64,000 nt of DNA from Aliarcobacter sp017996075 (GTDB lineage Bacteria > Campylobacterota > Campylobacteria > Campylobacterales > Arcobacteraceae), in the NCBI RefSeq assembly GCF_051062515.1, contig NZ_JAMXEK010000002.1. One strand, written 5' to 3'. The position numbers and the translations under genes are program-made. Positions 44,120 through 54,078 of the stretch are shown here, in pieces (the first letter of the stretch is position 1; each line of letters begins with the position of its first letter). The notes below the pieces were generated by a model. That model saw nothing but the letters and a program-made list of their open reading frames with translations, did not search any database and was not told where the DNA came from.

Positions 44120-46369
44120 GTGAAAAATCGAATAACTCTTTTATCTTTAGCTTGTGCTACTGTTTTAAGTGCAAGTAGCATTAAATCTATTGAATACTTA
44201 AATGTAAGTAAAGTATCGCCGCAAGTTTTAGAAGAAACTTTGGGAATGAGAACTGGTGATAGTTTAGATAGTAACAAGCTAAATGAAGCATTAATAAAAT
44301 TTTATAGCTATGGTTACTTTGATGATATTATAATAGATAATGACAATGGAAATCTAAAAATTATTTTTAAAGAAAAACCATCAATTGCAAATGTTGATAT
44401 AAAAGGTTACAAAACTAGAAGTGAAGATACTGATGCTATTAAAAAAGTCTTAAAACTAAACAAAGGTTCTATGTATAGTGAAAAAAGAGTTAAAGAGGCA
44501 AAAGATCAACTTTTAGGAATGTTATCTAGTGAAGGCTTTATCAACTCTGTTGTTGAAGTTGAAACAGAAAAATTAAGTGATTCTTCTATAAAACTTACTT
44601 TTAATGTAAATAAAGGTGATGAGATTATCATAAGAGAAGCAAAATATCACGGTGCTAACGAACTAGATGGAAGTGACTTTAAAAAAGTTACTGCAAATAA
44701 AGAGAAAGAGTTTGCTTCTTGGTGGTTTGGTCAAAGTGATGGTGAAATGAAAATTGATCAACTAAAATATGATGCGAGAAGAATAAATGACTTGTATTTT
44801 GAAAAAGGTTACTTAGATGCAGATATAAAAGAACCATTTTTAGATATTGATTTTGCTTCAAATCAAGCAAAACTAGACTTCTTTGTTAAAGAGGGTGAAA
44901 AATATACTACAAATGATATAAAAATATTTTTGGACTCTTCAATCGTGGATCCAGAAGAGATTTATTCAGAGTTAAAACTAAAAGTTGATAGAACATTTAA
45001 TATTAAAAAATTAAGAGATGATCAAGAGTATATTAGAACTTTGGTTGCTGATAAGGGTTATGCCTATGCAGAAGTTAAATTTGATTTAAAGAAAAATGAA
45101 GCTGAGCATAGAGTTGATGTTATTTTTAGTGTTGTTCCAGGGCAACAAGTATATATAAATGATGTAAAAATATCTGGAAATGCAAGAACTCTTGATAGAG
45201 TTGTAAGAAGAGATGTATATTTAGCACCTGGTGACATGTATAATCTTACAGATTTAAAAGATGCAAAAAGTAAGTTAAAAAGATCTAGCTTCTTTGAAGA
45301 TGTTCAAATTGAAGAAAAAAGAATAAGTGAAGATAAAATGGATTTATCTGTAAAAGTAACAGAAGCACCAACTGGAAGTATTATGCTAGGTGGAGGATAC
45401 GGTTCTTATGATAAATTAATGATTAATGGTTCTGTTAGCGATACAAATATATTTGGAAGTGGTCTAACTTTATCTTTAAGTGGTGATTTATCAAAAAGAT
45501 CAAATAGATATGAAATAGCTCTTAAAAATCCTGCTATAAACGATAGTGACTATAATGGTGAGGTTGAAGCTCACTCAACAAAGATTGAATATAGAAGAAG
45601 TCACTATGATTCAGATGTAAAAACAAAAGGTTTCTCTCTTGCAGCTGGAAAAGAAGTAGTAAGAAATACTTATGTTGGTGCTAGATATGGACTTGATTTT
45701 ATAAGCGAAGTTTATAATTACCAAAGTGGATTTACAGCACCTGCTGGAAAAAGACTATATACAGATCAAGACTATACAAATAGCTCTATTACTCCATATT
45801 TAAACTATGATAGTACAAATGATTTCTATTTTCCAACAGCTGGTATAAAAGCTGGAGCTTCTGTTGAGTATGCAGGAGTTGGTGGAGACTCAAAATATAT
45901 TAAACCTGGGGTTAATTTTAGATATTTCTACTCTTTAGAAGATTTAACAGAACTTGATTGGATTTTAAGATTTAAAACTCAAGCAAAAATGTTAATTGAC
46001 AATGGTCAAATAAATCAAGGAGACTCTTTATATCTAGGTGGTCCAAAAACTTTAAGAGGATATAAATCTTATGCTTTCCCAAATAATGAATCTGGATATT
46101 ATCAAGATCCTTATGAAAAAATGTGGTCAAACCAAGCAGAAATTAGTTTCCCATTAGTTCCTAGTGCAAAAATGAGATGGGGACTATTTTATGATTATGG
46201 TATGATTGGTCAAAATAGCTTTAGTGAAGTTACAAGATCAGGTACAGGAGCGTTACTAGAGTGGATTTCTCCAATGGGTCCTTTACAATTAATATTTGCT
46301 AAACCTATTGGTGATAAACCAGGTGATGATAAATCAAGCTTTGAGTTCTCTTTTGGAACAAGTTTCTAA
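44120..46369 (+). CDS. bamA: Outer-membrane protein assembly factor BamA
   Basis: 749 residues from GTG 44120, which has AAGGA upstream; a TTG at 44102 adds a basic extension and lacks a binding site. Signal peptide (LLSLACATVLSASS), five POTRA repeats (about 22-345) and a C-terminal 16-strand barrel ending in Phe (FGTSF), typical of Omp85 proteins. The barrel loop contains the essential VRGF-type motif as TLRGYKSY. Essential folding machine of the outer membrane. It overlaps mqnC by one base. Confidence 0.95.
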   Translation: MKNRITLLSLACATVLSASSIKSIEYLNVSKVSPQVLEETLGMRTGDSLDSNKLNEALIKFYSYGYFDDIIIDNDNGNLKIIFKEKPSIANVDIKGYKTRSEDTDAIKKVLKLNKGSMYSEKRVKEAKDQLLGMLSSEGFINSVVEVETEKLSDSSIKLTFNVNKGDEIIIREAKYHGANELDGSDFKKVTANKEKEFASWWFGQSDGEMKIDQLKYDARRINDLYFEKGYLDADIKEPFLDIDFASNQAKLDFFVKEGEKYTTNDIKIFLDSSIVDPEEIYSELKLKVDRTFNIKKLRDDQEYIRTLVADKGYAYAEVKFDLKKNEAEHRVDVIFSVVPGQQVYINDVKISGNARTLDRVVRRDVYLAPGDMYNLTDLKDAKSKLKRSSFFEDVQIEEKRISEDKMDLSVKVTEAPTGSIMLGGGYGSYDKLMINGSVSDTNIFGSGLTLSLSGDLSKRSNRYEIALKNPAINDSDYNGEVEAHSTKIEYRRSHYDSDVKTKGFSLAAGKEVVRNTYVGARYGLDFISEVYNYQSGFTAPAGKRLYTDQDYTNSSITPYLNYDSTNDFYFPTAGIKAGASVEYAGVGGDSKYIKPGVNFRYFYSLEDLTELDWILRFKTQAKMLIDNGQINQGDSLYLGGPKTLRGYKSYAFPNNESGYYQDPYEKMWSNQAEISFPLVPSAKMRWGLFYDYGMIGQNSFSEVTRSGTGALLEWISPMGPLQLIFAKPIGDKPGDDKSSFEFSFGTSF

Positions 46370-47442
46370 TGACAAAAAAAGTATCGCTTGATTTAAAAAA
46401 AAGATTAAGTAAAGAAGATGCACTTGATTTAATAAAAAATGCATCTTTGTTAGATTTAGCGAAGATGGCAAGTGCAAAAAAAGATGAGCTTCATAAAGAA
46501 AAACTAACTACTTTCATAGTAGATAGAAATATAAATTATACAAATGTATGTTGGGTTGATTGTAAGTTTTGTGCTTTTTTTAGACACAAAAAAGATAATG
46601 ATAGTTATGTTTTAAAATTTGATGAAATTGATGAAAAAATAGAAGAACTTTTAGCAATTGGTGGAACTCAAATACTTTTTCAAGGTGGAGTTCATCCAAA
46701 TTTGAAAATTGATTATTATGAAGAGTTAGTAAACCACATTCATACAAAATATCCACAAATTACAATTCACGGTTTTTCATCTATTGAAATTGATTTTATA
46801 GCAAAAGTTTCAAAAATCTCAATACTAGAAGTTTTAAAAAGACTTCAAGCAAAAGGTTTAAGCTCAATTCCAGGAGCTGGAGCTGAGATTTTAAGCGATA
46901 GAGTAAGAGATATAATTGCTCCAAAAAAAATGGATACACAAGAGTGGTTAGAAGTTCATAGGCTTGCACACTCTATTGGAATGAAAACAACTGCAACAAT
47001 GATGTTTGGAACTGTTGAAACAGATGAAGAGATTATTGAACATTGGGATTTGATTAGAAAATTACAAGATGAGACTGGTGGATTTAGAGCATTTATTATG
47101 TGGAGTTTTCAAGGTGAAAATACAAAATTAATGGAAGAACATCCTCAAATAAAACCACAATCTTCAAATAGATATTTAAGACTCTTAGCAGTTGCAAGGC
47201 TATATTTAGATAATTTTGCAAATCTTCAAAGCTCTTGGGTTACTCAAGGCTCATATATTGGGCAAATGGCTCTTAAATTTGGAGCAAATGATTTAGGTAG
47301 CACTATGATGGAAGAGAATGTTGTAAAAGCAGCTGGTGCATCAAATAGAATGAATCAAGATGAAATGATAAAATTAATAAAAGATATAGGCGAAATTCCT
47401 GCAAAAAGAGATACCGCTTATAATATATTAGAGAGATTCTAA
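46369..47442 (+). CDS. mqnC: Cyclic dehypoxanthinyl futalosine synthase (radical SAM)
   Basis: 357 residues. Radical SAM CX3CX2C motif in CWVDCKFCAF at about residues 60-69, preceded by RNINYTNV, which fits MqnC. GGTQILFQGGVHP and FSSIEIDF are family blocks. It makes a ring-closed intermediate of the futalosine menaquinone pathway, the route used by Campylobacterota. Overlaps bamA (TAATG) and precedes the M16-like gene by four bases. Confidence 0.93.
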   Translation: MTKKVSLDLKKRLSKEDALDLIKNASLLDLAKMASAKKDELHKEKLTTFIVDRNINYTNVCWVDCKFCAFFRHKKDNDSYVLKFDEIDEKIEELLAIGGTQILFQGGVHPNLKIDYYEELVNHIHTKYPQITIHGFSSIEIDFIAKVSKISILEVLKRLQAKGLSSIPGAGAEILSDRVRDIIAPKKMDTQEWLEVHRLAHSIGMKTTATMMFGTVETDEEIIEHWDLIRKLQDETGGFRAFIMWSFQGENTKLMEEHPQIKPQSSNRYLRLLAVARLYLDNFANLQSSWVTQGSYIGQMALKFGANDLGSTMMEENVVKAAGASNRMNQDEMIKLIKDIGEIPAKRDTAYNILERF

Positions 47443-47446
47443 GAAA

Positions 47447-48736
47447 ATGAAAACAAGATATATTTTATATATTTTTTTAATACTACAAGGAAGTTTAATG
47501 AGTGCAACAATAAAACATATAAATATAAGCAATGTTGATATTCCAGTGATTTTTGAAGAACAAAAATCGCTTCCAATTTTAAATTTACAACTGATTTTTA
47601 AAAATTCTGGATATATAAAAGATAATCAAAATTTAGGACTTGCTAGCTTATCAGCTAGAGTTTTAAATGAAGGAACAAAAAAATTAGGAAGTGTTAAATT
47701 TTCAGAAATTTTAGATGACAATGCTATTACTATTCATAGTGCTGTTGGTTTTGAAACTCTTACAATAGAACTTTCAAGCTTAAAAGAGAAATCAAATCTT
47801 GCAATTAAATCATTAAATGAACTTTTACAATCTCCAAATTTATCAGAAAATTCATTAGAAAAAGTAAAAACTTTAGCTATTGGTAGTTTAAAAAGAAAAG
47901 AGAACGACTTTGATGATGTAGCAAGTAAGGGTTTAAATGCTCTTCTTTATAGTGGAACTGCTTTGGCAAATCCTGCTGGTGGAACAATAGAATCTATTTC
48001 AAAAATTGAACTAAAAAATATAGAACAATTTTTAAAAAACTCTTTAACTTTAAATAATTTAACTATTGTTGCAGGTGGAGATATTAGTTTCATTGAGCTA
48101 GAAAATGCTTTAAAACCTCTTTTAAAAGAGCTAAAAGTTGGAGAAAAAGAAGATAATAAAAAAATAGAGTTTGCATCTAAAAAAGAAGAAAAAGAGCTTT
48201 TAAAACAGACAGAACAAGCATATATCTATTTTGGTTCAAATTTTAATGCAAAAGCTCAAGATGAAGAGAACTACAAAGCAAAAGTTGCTTCATTTATTTT
48301 AGGTGGATCTGGATTTGGATCAAGATTAATGGAAGAGATAAGAGTAAAAAGAGGTTTAGCATATAGTGCTTATGCAAATATTGGAATTAATAGACTTTAC
48401 TCAAGTTTTAGTGGATATTTACAAACAAAAAATGAGAGTGCTTCTCAAGCTATTAATATTGTAAAAAGTTTAGTTGATGATTTTGTAAAAAGTGGAGTAA
48501 CTCAAGAAGAGCTTGATGCTGCAAAAAATTTCCTATTAGGAAGTGAACCACTAAGAACTGAAACTTTAGCACAAAGATTAAATAGAGCATTTATGCTAGA
48601 TTTTAAAGGTTTAAGTCTTGATTATCCAAAACTTGAACTAGAAAAAATACAAAATTTAAGTTTAGAAGATTTAAACAACTATATAAAAACTCATACTGAG
48701 TTAAATAATTTAACATTTTTTATTGTAAGGAAATAG
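47447..48736 (+). CDS. M16-family peptidase homologue without the zinc site
   Basis: 429 residues with a signal peptide (about 1-20). Two M16 halves are recognisable (LPILNLQLIFKNSG, and later SFILGGSGFGSRLMEEIRVKRGLAYSAYA). The HxxEH zinc motif that should follow the first strand is missing: the matching stretch reads GLASLSARVLNEGTKK. It is therefore probably a non-catalytic, periplasmic M16 protein, perhaps a partner of an active one coded elsewhere or an envelope factor. It is in a long co-directional run from bamA to the lytic transglycosylase. Confidence 0.8.
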   Translation: MKTRYILYIFLILQGSLMSATIKHINISNVDIPVIFEEQKSLPILNLQLIFKNSGYIKDNQNLGLASLSARVLNEGTKKLGSVKFSEILDDNAITIHSAVGFETLTIELSSLKEKSNLAIKSLNELLQSPNLSENSLEKVKTLAIGSLKRKENDFDDVASKGLNALLYSGTALANPAGGTIESISKIELKNIEQFLKNSLTLNNLTIVAGGDISFIELENALKPLLKELKVGEKEDNKKIEFASKKEEKELLKQTEQAYIYFGSNFNAKAQDEENYKAKVASFILGGSGFGSRLMEEIRVKRGLAYSAYANIGINRLYSSFSGYLQTKNESASQAINIVKSLVDDFVKSGVTQEELDAAKNFLLGSEPLRTETLAQRLNRAFMLDFKGLSLDYPKLELEKIQNLSLEDLNNYIKTHTELNNLTFFIVRK

Positions 48737-48739
48737 TTT

Positions 48740-50041
48740 ATGCTAAGATTTGCACCAAGCCCAACGGGAGATATGCATATAGGAAATTTGCGAGTTGCAA
48801 TTTTTAACTATATTGTATCAAAACAGTTAAATGAAGGGCTTATTATAAGAATTGAAGATACTGATAAAGAGAGAAATATTGAAGGAAAAGATAAAGAGAT
48901 TTTAGAGATTTTAAATCTTTTCTCAATAGAGTATAAATCTGTTTTTTATCAAAGTGAAAATTTAAAGTATCATCAAAAAATGGCTCTTCAACTTATGACT
49001 CAAAAGAAGGCTTTTGCTTGTTTTTGTAGTGATAGCAAACTTGAAGAGTTAAAAGAAGAGTCTATAAAAAAAGGGATCGCTTTTAGATATGATGGATTTT
49101 GTGAAACTCTAAGTGATGAAACTGTTTTAAATACAAATGCACCTTTTACAGTAAGGCTTAAAAAACCAGATCATAATATAAAATTTACTGACCTTTTAAA
49201 AGGTGATTTTGAATATGCTCCTTTTGATGTTGATAGTTTTATTATTTTAAGACAAGATAAAACTCCAACTTATAACTATGCTTGTAGTGTTGATGATATG
49301 CTAATGGATATATCTATGGTAATCAGAGGAGAAGATCATGTTTCAAATACTCCAAAACAGATACACATTAGAGAGAGTTTAGGTTATACAAAAGAGATAA
49401 AATATGTTCATTTACCAATCATTTTAAATGCAAGTACAGGTAAAAAAATGAGTAAAAGAGATGATGCAAGTAGTGTAAAGTGGCTAATTGATGAAGGATT
49501 TCTACCAAGTGCGATTGCAAACTATCTTGTACTTATGGGAAATAAAACTCCAACAGAAATTTTTACTTTAGAAGAAGCGATTTCATGGTTTAAAATAGAA
49601 AATGTTTCAAAAAGTGGTGCAAAGTTTGATATTGATAAGCTAAGATTCATAAATAGAAAACATTTAGAACTATTAGACGATATGAGACTATCAAAAATTT
49701 TAGGTTTTGCAGATAATGATATTGGAAAATTAGCAAAACTATATTTAGAAGAAGCAAGTACAATAAAAGATATAAAATCAAAACTAAATAATATTTTTTC
49801 TCAAAAATCTACACTTGAAGGTTTTGAACAAGAGAGTCAAGCTATCAAAGAAGCGTTAAAAAATGCACCATATTTTGAAAATTATGATGATTTAAAAGAT
49901 TATGTTGTTCAAAAAACAGAACTTAGAGGTAAGAATCTATTTAAACCATTAAGATATATTCTAACAGGTGTTGAAAATGGACCAAATTTAACAGATATTT
50001 ATCCATTTATTAAAAACTATATTGGGGAGATTACAAAATGA
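48740..50041 (+). CDS. gltX: Glutamate-tRNA ligase
   Basis: 433 residues, class I synthetase. HIGH-type motif DMHIGNLR, FAPSPTGD at the start, and KMSKR in GKKMSKRDDA. Campylobacterota usually carry two GltX copies, one charging tRNA-Gln with glutamate for the amidotransferase route; this short form could be either, which cannot be told here. Its stop overlaps the yggT start by four bases. Confidence 0.94.
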   Translation: MLRFAPSPTGDMHIGNLRVAIFNYIVSKQLNEGLIIRIEDTDKERNIEGKDKEILEILNLFSIEYKSVFYQSENLKYHQKMALQLMTQKKAFACFCSDSKLEELKEESIKKGIAFRYDGFCETLSDETVLNTNAPFTVRLKKPDHNIKFTDLLKGDFEYAPFDVDSFIILRQDKTPTYNYACSVDDMLMDISMVIRGEDHVSNTPKQIHIRESLGYTKEIKYVHLPIILNASTGKKMSKRDDASSVKWLIDEGFLPSAIANYLVLMGNKTPTEIFTLEEAISWFKIENVSKSGAKFDIDKLRFINRKHLELLDDMRLSKILGFADNDIGKLAKLYLEEASTIKDIKSKLNNIFSQKSTLEGFEQESQAIKEALKNAPYFENYDDLKDYVVQKTELRGKNLFKPLRYILTGVENGPNLTDIYPFIKNYIGEITK

Positions 50042-50310
50042 TAGATGCACTTATTAGCTCATTTTTAACTATTTTTTTTAGTGTTATTTTTCTTTACAAG
50101 TGGATTGTTATTATTTCAGCACTTTTAACTTGGGTTAGACCAGATCCATACAATCCAATAGTTCAAATGCTTTATAGATTAACAGAGCCTGTTTATGCAA
50201 AAATGAGACAATATATTCCAACAACTTTTGGAGGAATGGATTTAGCTCCACTTATTTTGATTTTTGCTCTTATATTTTTAGAGACATTCTTACAAAAAGT
50301 TTTTCTATAG
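50038..50310 (+). CDS. YggT family membrane protein
   Basis: 90 residues with two membrane helices. VIISALLTWVRPDPYNPIV and LYRLTEPVYAKMRQYIP form the YggT signature; a GGMDLAPLILIFALIFLE helix ends it. The family has been linked to cell division and osmotic or potassium tolerance, without a defined mechanism. Translationally coupled to gltX. Confidence 0.85.
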   Translation: MIDALISSFLTIFFSVIFLYKWIVIISALLTWVRPDPYNPIVQMLYRLTEPVYAKMRQYIPTTFGGMDLAPLILIFALIFLETFLQKVFL

Positions 50311-50314
50311 ATTT

Positions 50315-51976
50315 ATGTTAAAAATATTTAAGTTTTCTCTTTTATTTACGCTTAGTCTAAATCTTTTTGCAAATAGTATAACTACAGATTTTATGCAAAA
50401 AGATTTCAAAATAACTTATGAATGGCTTGCAGAAAAACCAAAATCAAGTGCTAAAGATTTTTTTATATTACAATATCTTGAAAATGAAGATTTAAGTTAT
50501 GAAAATGCAAAAAAAGCTTATGATATGAGAAATGGAAGAAATGCTCTTCTTGATAAAGCCTTTAAACAAAAATTCAATGAAAAAATATCTCCAGAAGATA
50601 GGTTTTGCTACAATGCTTCTATTTTAGAACTTAAAAATAGCGATTCAAGATGTATTGCTCTTGGTTTAGCTTCACTTAAAAAAGCATCTAATTTATCAAA
50701 AGAGGATCTTGCTTTTTTTATATCAAAGCTTGATACTTACCCTACTTTAAAAAATAATCTTATACTTATATCATCAAATGATATTTATAAAAAACTTATA
50801 AATGGCTCTACTGATAAATTTTTAGAAATTTTTTTTGAAGTTAGTGATGCATATAGATATAAATATTTAAATCAATCTATAAATCCAACTTTTTTACATA
50901 AAATTGCTATGCATAAAGATTTTGAAAAATTTTTACGAACAGTTGTTTATGATAAAAAATTAAATAATATACAAAAATCTCTTGATAACCTAAAAACTGA
51001 AAAAATGTTAACAACAAATCTTCAATTTTTATTAGGTATAAATGCAGTAAACCACCGTAAATTAGAGAGTGCAAAGCAGTTTTTTCAAAACTCTTATGAT
51101 ATAGCACTTTTAAGAGGTGATAAAGATAGAGCAATCTTTTGGCTATATTTACTATCAAAAAACACTATTTATCTTGAAGAATTAGCAAAAAGCTTTGAGG
51201 CAAATATCTACTCTTTATATGCAAAAGAGCTTTTAAATATAACTCCAGATAATCTAGTTTTCAAAATTGATATGAAAATAAAACCTAGTTCTTATGATAT
51301 TTATGATGCTTTTAGCTGGTTAGAAGTTACTGAGGACAGCAAAAAAAGTTTAGATGATGCAAAGATGGAAAAATACTCAAATCTTTTTACTCAAAAAAGT
51401 ATGGAACCACATTTAGCTTTTATTCTTGAAAGATATAATAGATTTAGAAATCAATATTTTATAACTCCTTATGAGGATTTATTAAAAAATTATGGAATAT
51501 ATAAAAAAGTTTTAATCTACTCTATTGCAAAACAAGAAAGTAGATTTATTCCATCTTCAATATCATTTTCAAGTGCCATGGGAATAATGCAAATTATGCC
51601 ATTTTTATCAAAAGATATAGCAAGTAAATTAGGTGACGATTACAATATTTATGATCAATTTTTGCCTGAAAAAAATATACAATATGCAAGTTTTCATCTT
51701 GACTCATTAATTAAACAATTCGATAGTAATCCTCTTTTTATCGCCTATGCTTACAATGGTGGAGCTGGATATGCTAGAAGTCAATTACAAAAAGGTTTGT
51801 TTAAAGATAAATCAGAGTTTGAACCATTTTTAAGTATGGAGATGATTTCATATAATGAAACAAGAGAGTATGGAAAAAAAGTTTTGGCTAATTTTTATAT
51901 ATACAACAACTATTTAAATAGTGAGAATAAAATCTCACTATCTTCTATTTTTCAAAATTTAGTGTGGCATCACTAG
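50315..51976 (+). CDS. Soluble lytic murein transglycosylase (Slt-type)
   Basis: 553 residues. Signal peptide (FSLLFTLSLNLFA), a long helical superhelix (about 25-390), and a C-terminal SLT domain: catalytic Glu408 in AKQESRF, followed by SSAMGIMQIMPF, AYNGGAGYARS and the conserved YNETREYGKKVL. It cleaves peptidoglycan glycan strands with formation of 1,6-anhydromuramic acid. Its 3' end overlaps the convergent lipoprotein gene by 32 bases. Confidence 0.92.
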   Translation: MLKIFKFSLLFTLSLNLFANSITTDFMQKDFKITYEWLAEKPKSSAKDFFILQYLENEDLSYENAKKAYDMRNGRNALLDKAFKQKFNEKISPEDRFCYNASILELKNSDSRCIALGLASLKKASNLSKEDLAFFISKLDTYPTLKNNLILISSNDIYKKLINGSTDKFLEIFFEVSDAYRYKYLNQSINPTFLHKIAMHKDFEKFLRTVVYDKKLNNIQKSLDNLKTEKMLTTNLQFLLGINAVNHRKLESAKQFFQNSYDIALLRGDKDRAIFWLYLLSKNTIYLEELAKSFEANIYSLYAKELLNITPDNLVFKIDMKIKPSSYDIYDAFSWLEVTEDSKKSLDDAKMEKYSNLFTQKSMEPHLAFILERYNRFRNQYFITPYEDLLKNYGIYKKVLIYSIAKQESRFIPSSISFSSAMGIMQIMPFLSKDIASKLGDDYNIYDQFLPEKNIQYASFHLDSLIKQFDSNPLFIAYAYNGGAGYARSQLQKGLFKDKSEFEPFLSMEMISYNETREYGKKVLANFYIYNNYLNSENKISLSSIFQNLVWHH

Positions 51977-52424
51977 ATTTTGGTTTTAGAGTTATATTTA
52001 AATTCTGTACCAACTCTTGATTACTAAATTTTACTAAATAGTAGCTACCCCAAAAGTTTCTAAGCATCATATCTTCATACTTTTTATCATCTCTATCTAA
52101 TTTTTCAATAGATATTGGAGTTTTTCCATTTAAAAGAAGTTCATATCCATTTTTAGTAAAATCTATCTGTTCTTCTAAATTTGGGAAATAGATATAAATC
52201 AAAAAATTATCTTCTTTTGGGCTTATTTTTGGATCAAATTTATTTAAATATGTTGCCATAAATGTAACTTCTATTGCATCATTTTTTATAATATCAGCTT
52301 TTTTTGTATTTCTAACTGCATTTGTTTCAATATCACCTTTATCAAAATATCTAAATGCACTATTTTTTGGTGTACAAGCTACAAATAAAATTGAAATTGC
52401 AACTAAGAATAAACCTTTTTTCAT
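51945..52424 (-). CDS. Lipoprotein of unknown function
   Basis: 159 residues. Signal peptide with lipobox ILFVAC (Cys16), so a lipid-anchored envelope protein. The mature part has alternating strands (IEVTFMATYL, FLIYIYFPNL, YELLLNGKTPISIEKL) suggesting a beta-sandwich. I recognise no family. It overlaps the end of the transglycosylase gene and is not coupled to any other gene on its strand. Confidence 0.65.
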   Translation of the reverse strand: MKKGLFLVAISILFVACTPKNSAFRYFDKGDIETNAVRNTKKADIIKNDAIEVTFMATYLNKFDPKISPKEDNFLIYIYFPNLEEQIDFTKNGYELLLNGKTPISIEKLDRDDKKYEDMMLRNFWGSYYLVKFSNQELVQNLNITLKPKSSDATLNFEK

Positions 52425-52526
52425 TAAAACTCCTCATATATAAGGTAGCGATTATACAAAAACTACACTTTAAAATATATTTTTATATAAATAGAGTTTA
52501 ACAATTCTTTGGATAAAATCCTAACC

Positions 52527-53024
52527 ATGAATAAAAAAAGATTAGTAGTGGCATTTTCAGGGCCATCAAATAGTGGTAAAACAACAGCTATTGTTAAAGT
52601 TGCAAGTATTTTGCAGGATAGTTATTTTAAAGTGTGCATAATAAAGCACGACCCAAAAGATAAAGCTATGTTTGATAGAGAGGGAAAAGACTCTTTTAAG
52701 TTCTCACAAACAGGAGCAGATGTTGCAGTTGTAAGCCCTAATAAAACAACTATATTTAAAAAAGATAGTTCAACTATTGATGAATTAATATCTATTTTTA
52801 ATGATTTTGATTATCTGCTAGTTGAAGGACTTAAAACTTTAGAACTTCCTAGAATTTCTATTTTTAGAAATAAGCTAGACGATAGCTATTTTGAGCTTTC
52901 AAATGCTTTAGCTATTGATGATACTATAGATAAAAAATATGTTCCAAAAAATTTGGATATTTTAGATTTAAATAACCCACTTGAAATTATAGAGTGGATA
53001 GATAAAAATGCAAAAAGGGTATAG
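52527..53024 (+). CDS. mobB: Molybdopterin-guanine dinucleotide biosynthesis adaptor MobB
   Basis: 165 residues from ATG 52527. A TTG at 52509 lies in frame but inside the likely promoter (TAAAAT at 52514-52519). P-loop GPSNSGKTTAIV, then KHDPKDK and GADVAVVSPNK, and VEGLKTLELPRI as in MobB. It helps insert or make the guanine dinucleotide form of the molybdenum cofactor. The -10 box ends seven bases before the ATG, so the mRNA may be nearly leaderless. The stop TAG overlaps the fbp ATG region. Confidence 0.9.
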   Translation: MNKKRLVVAFSGPSNSGKTTAIVKVASILQDSYFKVCIIKHDPKDKAMFDREGKDSFKFSQTGADVAVVSPNKTTIFKKDSSTIDELISIFNDFDYLLVEGLKTLELPRISIFRNKLDDSYFELSNALAIDDTIDKKYVPKNLDILDLNNPLEIIEWIDKNAKRV

Positions 53025-53867
53025 ATGCAAGAGATAATAAAAGCAATAGAAGAAGCAAGTATAAAAATAAAACATCTAATAGAGACAGGCGATACTGGAA
53101 AATCTCAAAGCGAAAATAGTACAGGAGATACTCAACTTAAATTAGATATTCAAAGTGATGAGATAATTGAAGATATTTTTTCAAAACTTTCAAGTGTAAA
53201 AGCAATAGTTAGTGAAGAGCAAGATAGTATAAAAAATATAAATGAAACTGGTGAATATTTAATAGCTTACGATCCACTAGATGGTTCATCTTTAGTTGAT
53301 GTAAACTTAAGTGTTGGTTCAATTTATGGAATATATAAAAATGAATTTAATGCAAAAAATATAATAGCTTCTATTTATGTAGTTTTTGGTCCAAGAGTTG
53401 AGATGGTTGTAACTACAAGTGATGTGAAAATGTACAGACTTTTAAATGGAGAGTTTAAATTTATTCAAAATATTAAACTTAATGAAAAAGGTAAATTAAA
53501 TGCCCCTGGTTCTACTCAAAACTGCTGGGCTCCTTTTCATAAACAGTTAATTGATGATATTTTTAATGATGGATATAGACTAAGATACAGTGGTGGAATG
53601 GTTCCTGACTTACATCAAATTTTACTAAAAGGTGGTGGACTTTTCTCTTATCCAGGAACTACTGATAGACCAAAAGGAAAGTTAAGACAACTTTTTGAAG
53701 TTTTTCCATTCGCTTTAGCTTTTGAAAAAGCTGGAGGAGCTGCTGTTGATGGACAAAAAAGAGTTTTAGAAGTTCCTACAACTCATATTCATGATACAAC
53801 TCCTTGCTTCTTTGGCTCAAATAGTGAAATAAACAGAGTTTTGGAAGTTTATAGTAAAAATGTCTAA
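53025..53867 (+). CDS. fbp: Fructose-1,6-bisphosphatase class 1
   Basis: 280 residues. Metal and substrate motifs YDPLDGSSLVDVNLSVGSIYGIY, VSEEQ, then GGMVPDLHQILLKGG and later KLRQLFEVFPFAFE-type region around PKGKLRQLFEVFPFALAFE. Gluconeogenic step, consistent with pckA in the same window. Directly after mobB, overlapping the next gene by eight bases. Confidence 0.95.
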   Translation: MQEIIKAIEEASIKIKHLIETGDTGKSQSENSTGDTQLKLDIQSDEIIEDIFSKLSSVKAIVSEEQDSIKNINETGEYLIAYDPLDGSSLVDVNLSVGSIYGIYKNEFNAKNIIASIYVVFGPRVEMVVTTSDVKMYRLLNGEFKFIQNIKLNEKGKLNAPGSTQNCWAPFHKQLIDDIFNDGYRLRYSGGMVPDLHQILLKGGGLFSYPGTTDRPKGKLRQLFEVFPFALAFEKAGGAAVDGQKRVLEVPTTHIHDTTPCFFGSNSEINRVLEVYSKNV

Positions 53868-54063
53868 TGAAAATAAAGATTTAGACCAGTGGGAAGAGAG
53901 ACTTGAAGATATTTTACAAGAACTAAACTCTTGCCAAAACTCAAAAAATCTAAACTCTTGTAAACCTTGTTGTCAATTTTTTGAGTGTGTTTTAAGAAAA
54001 AAGTATGTAATAGCCGTTTATGAGTCAATGAATAAAGGCTCAAGCGGTGGATTTGAATTTTAA
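53860..54063 (+). CDS. Small cysteine-containing protein between fbp and metG
   Basis: 67 residues. N-terminal half acidic and helical (LDQWEERLEDILQEL), then NSCKPCCQFFECVLRKKYVIAVYESM with four cysteines that could bind metal. The order mobB-fbp-this-metG-MurF-like is conserved in Campylobacter, where the homologue is also unnamed. It overlaps fbp by eight bases and precedes metG by 15, so it is a real operon gene of unknown role. Confidence 0.75.
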   Translation: MSNENKDLDQWEERLEDILQELNSCQNSKNLNSCKPCCQFFECVLRKKYVIAVYESMNKGSSGGFEF

Positions 54064-54078
54064 GAAAAAAGGTAGAAA

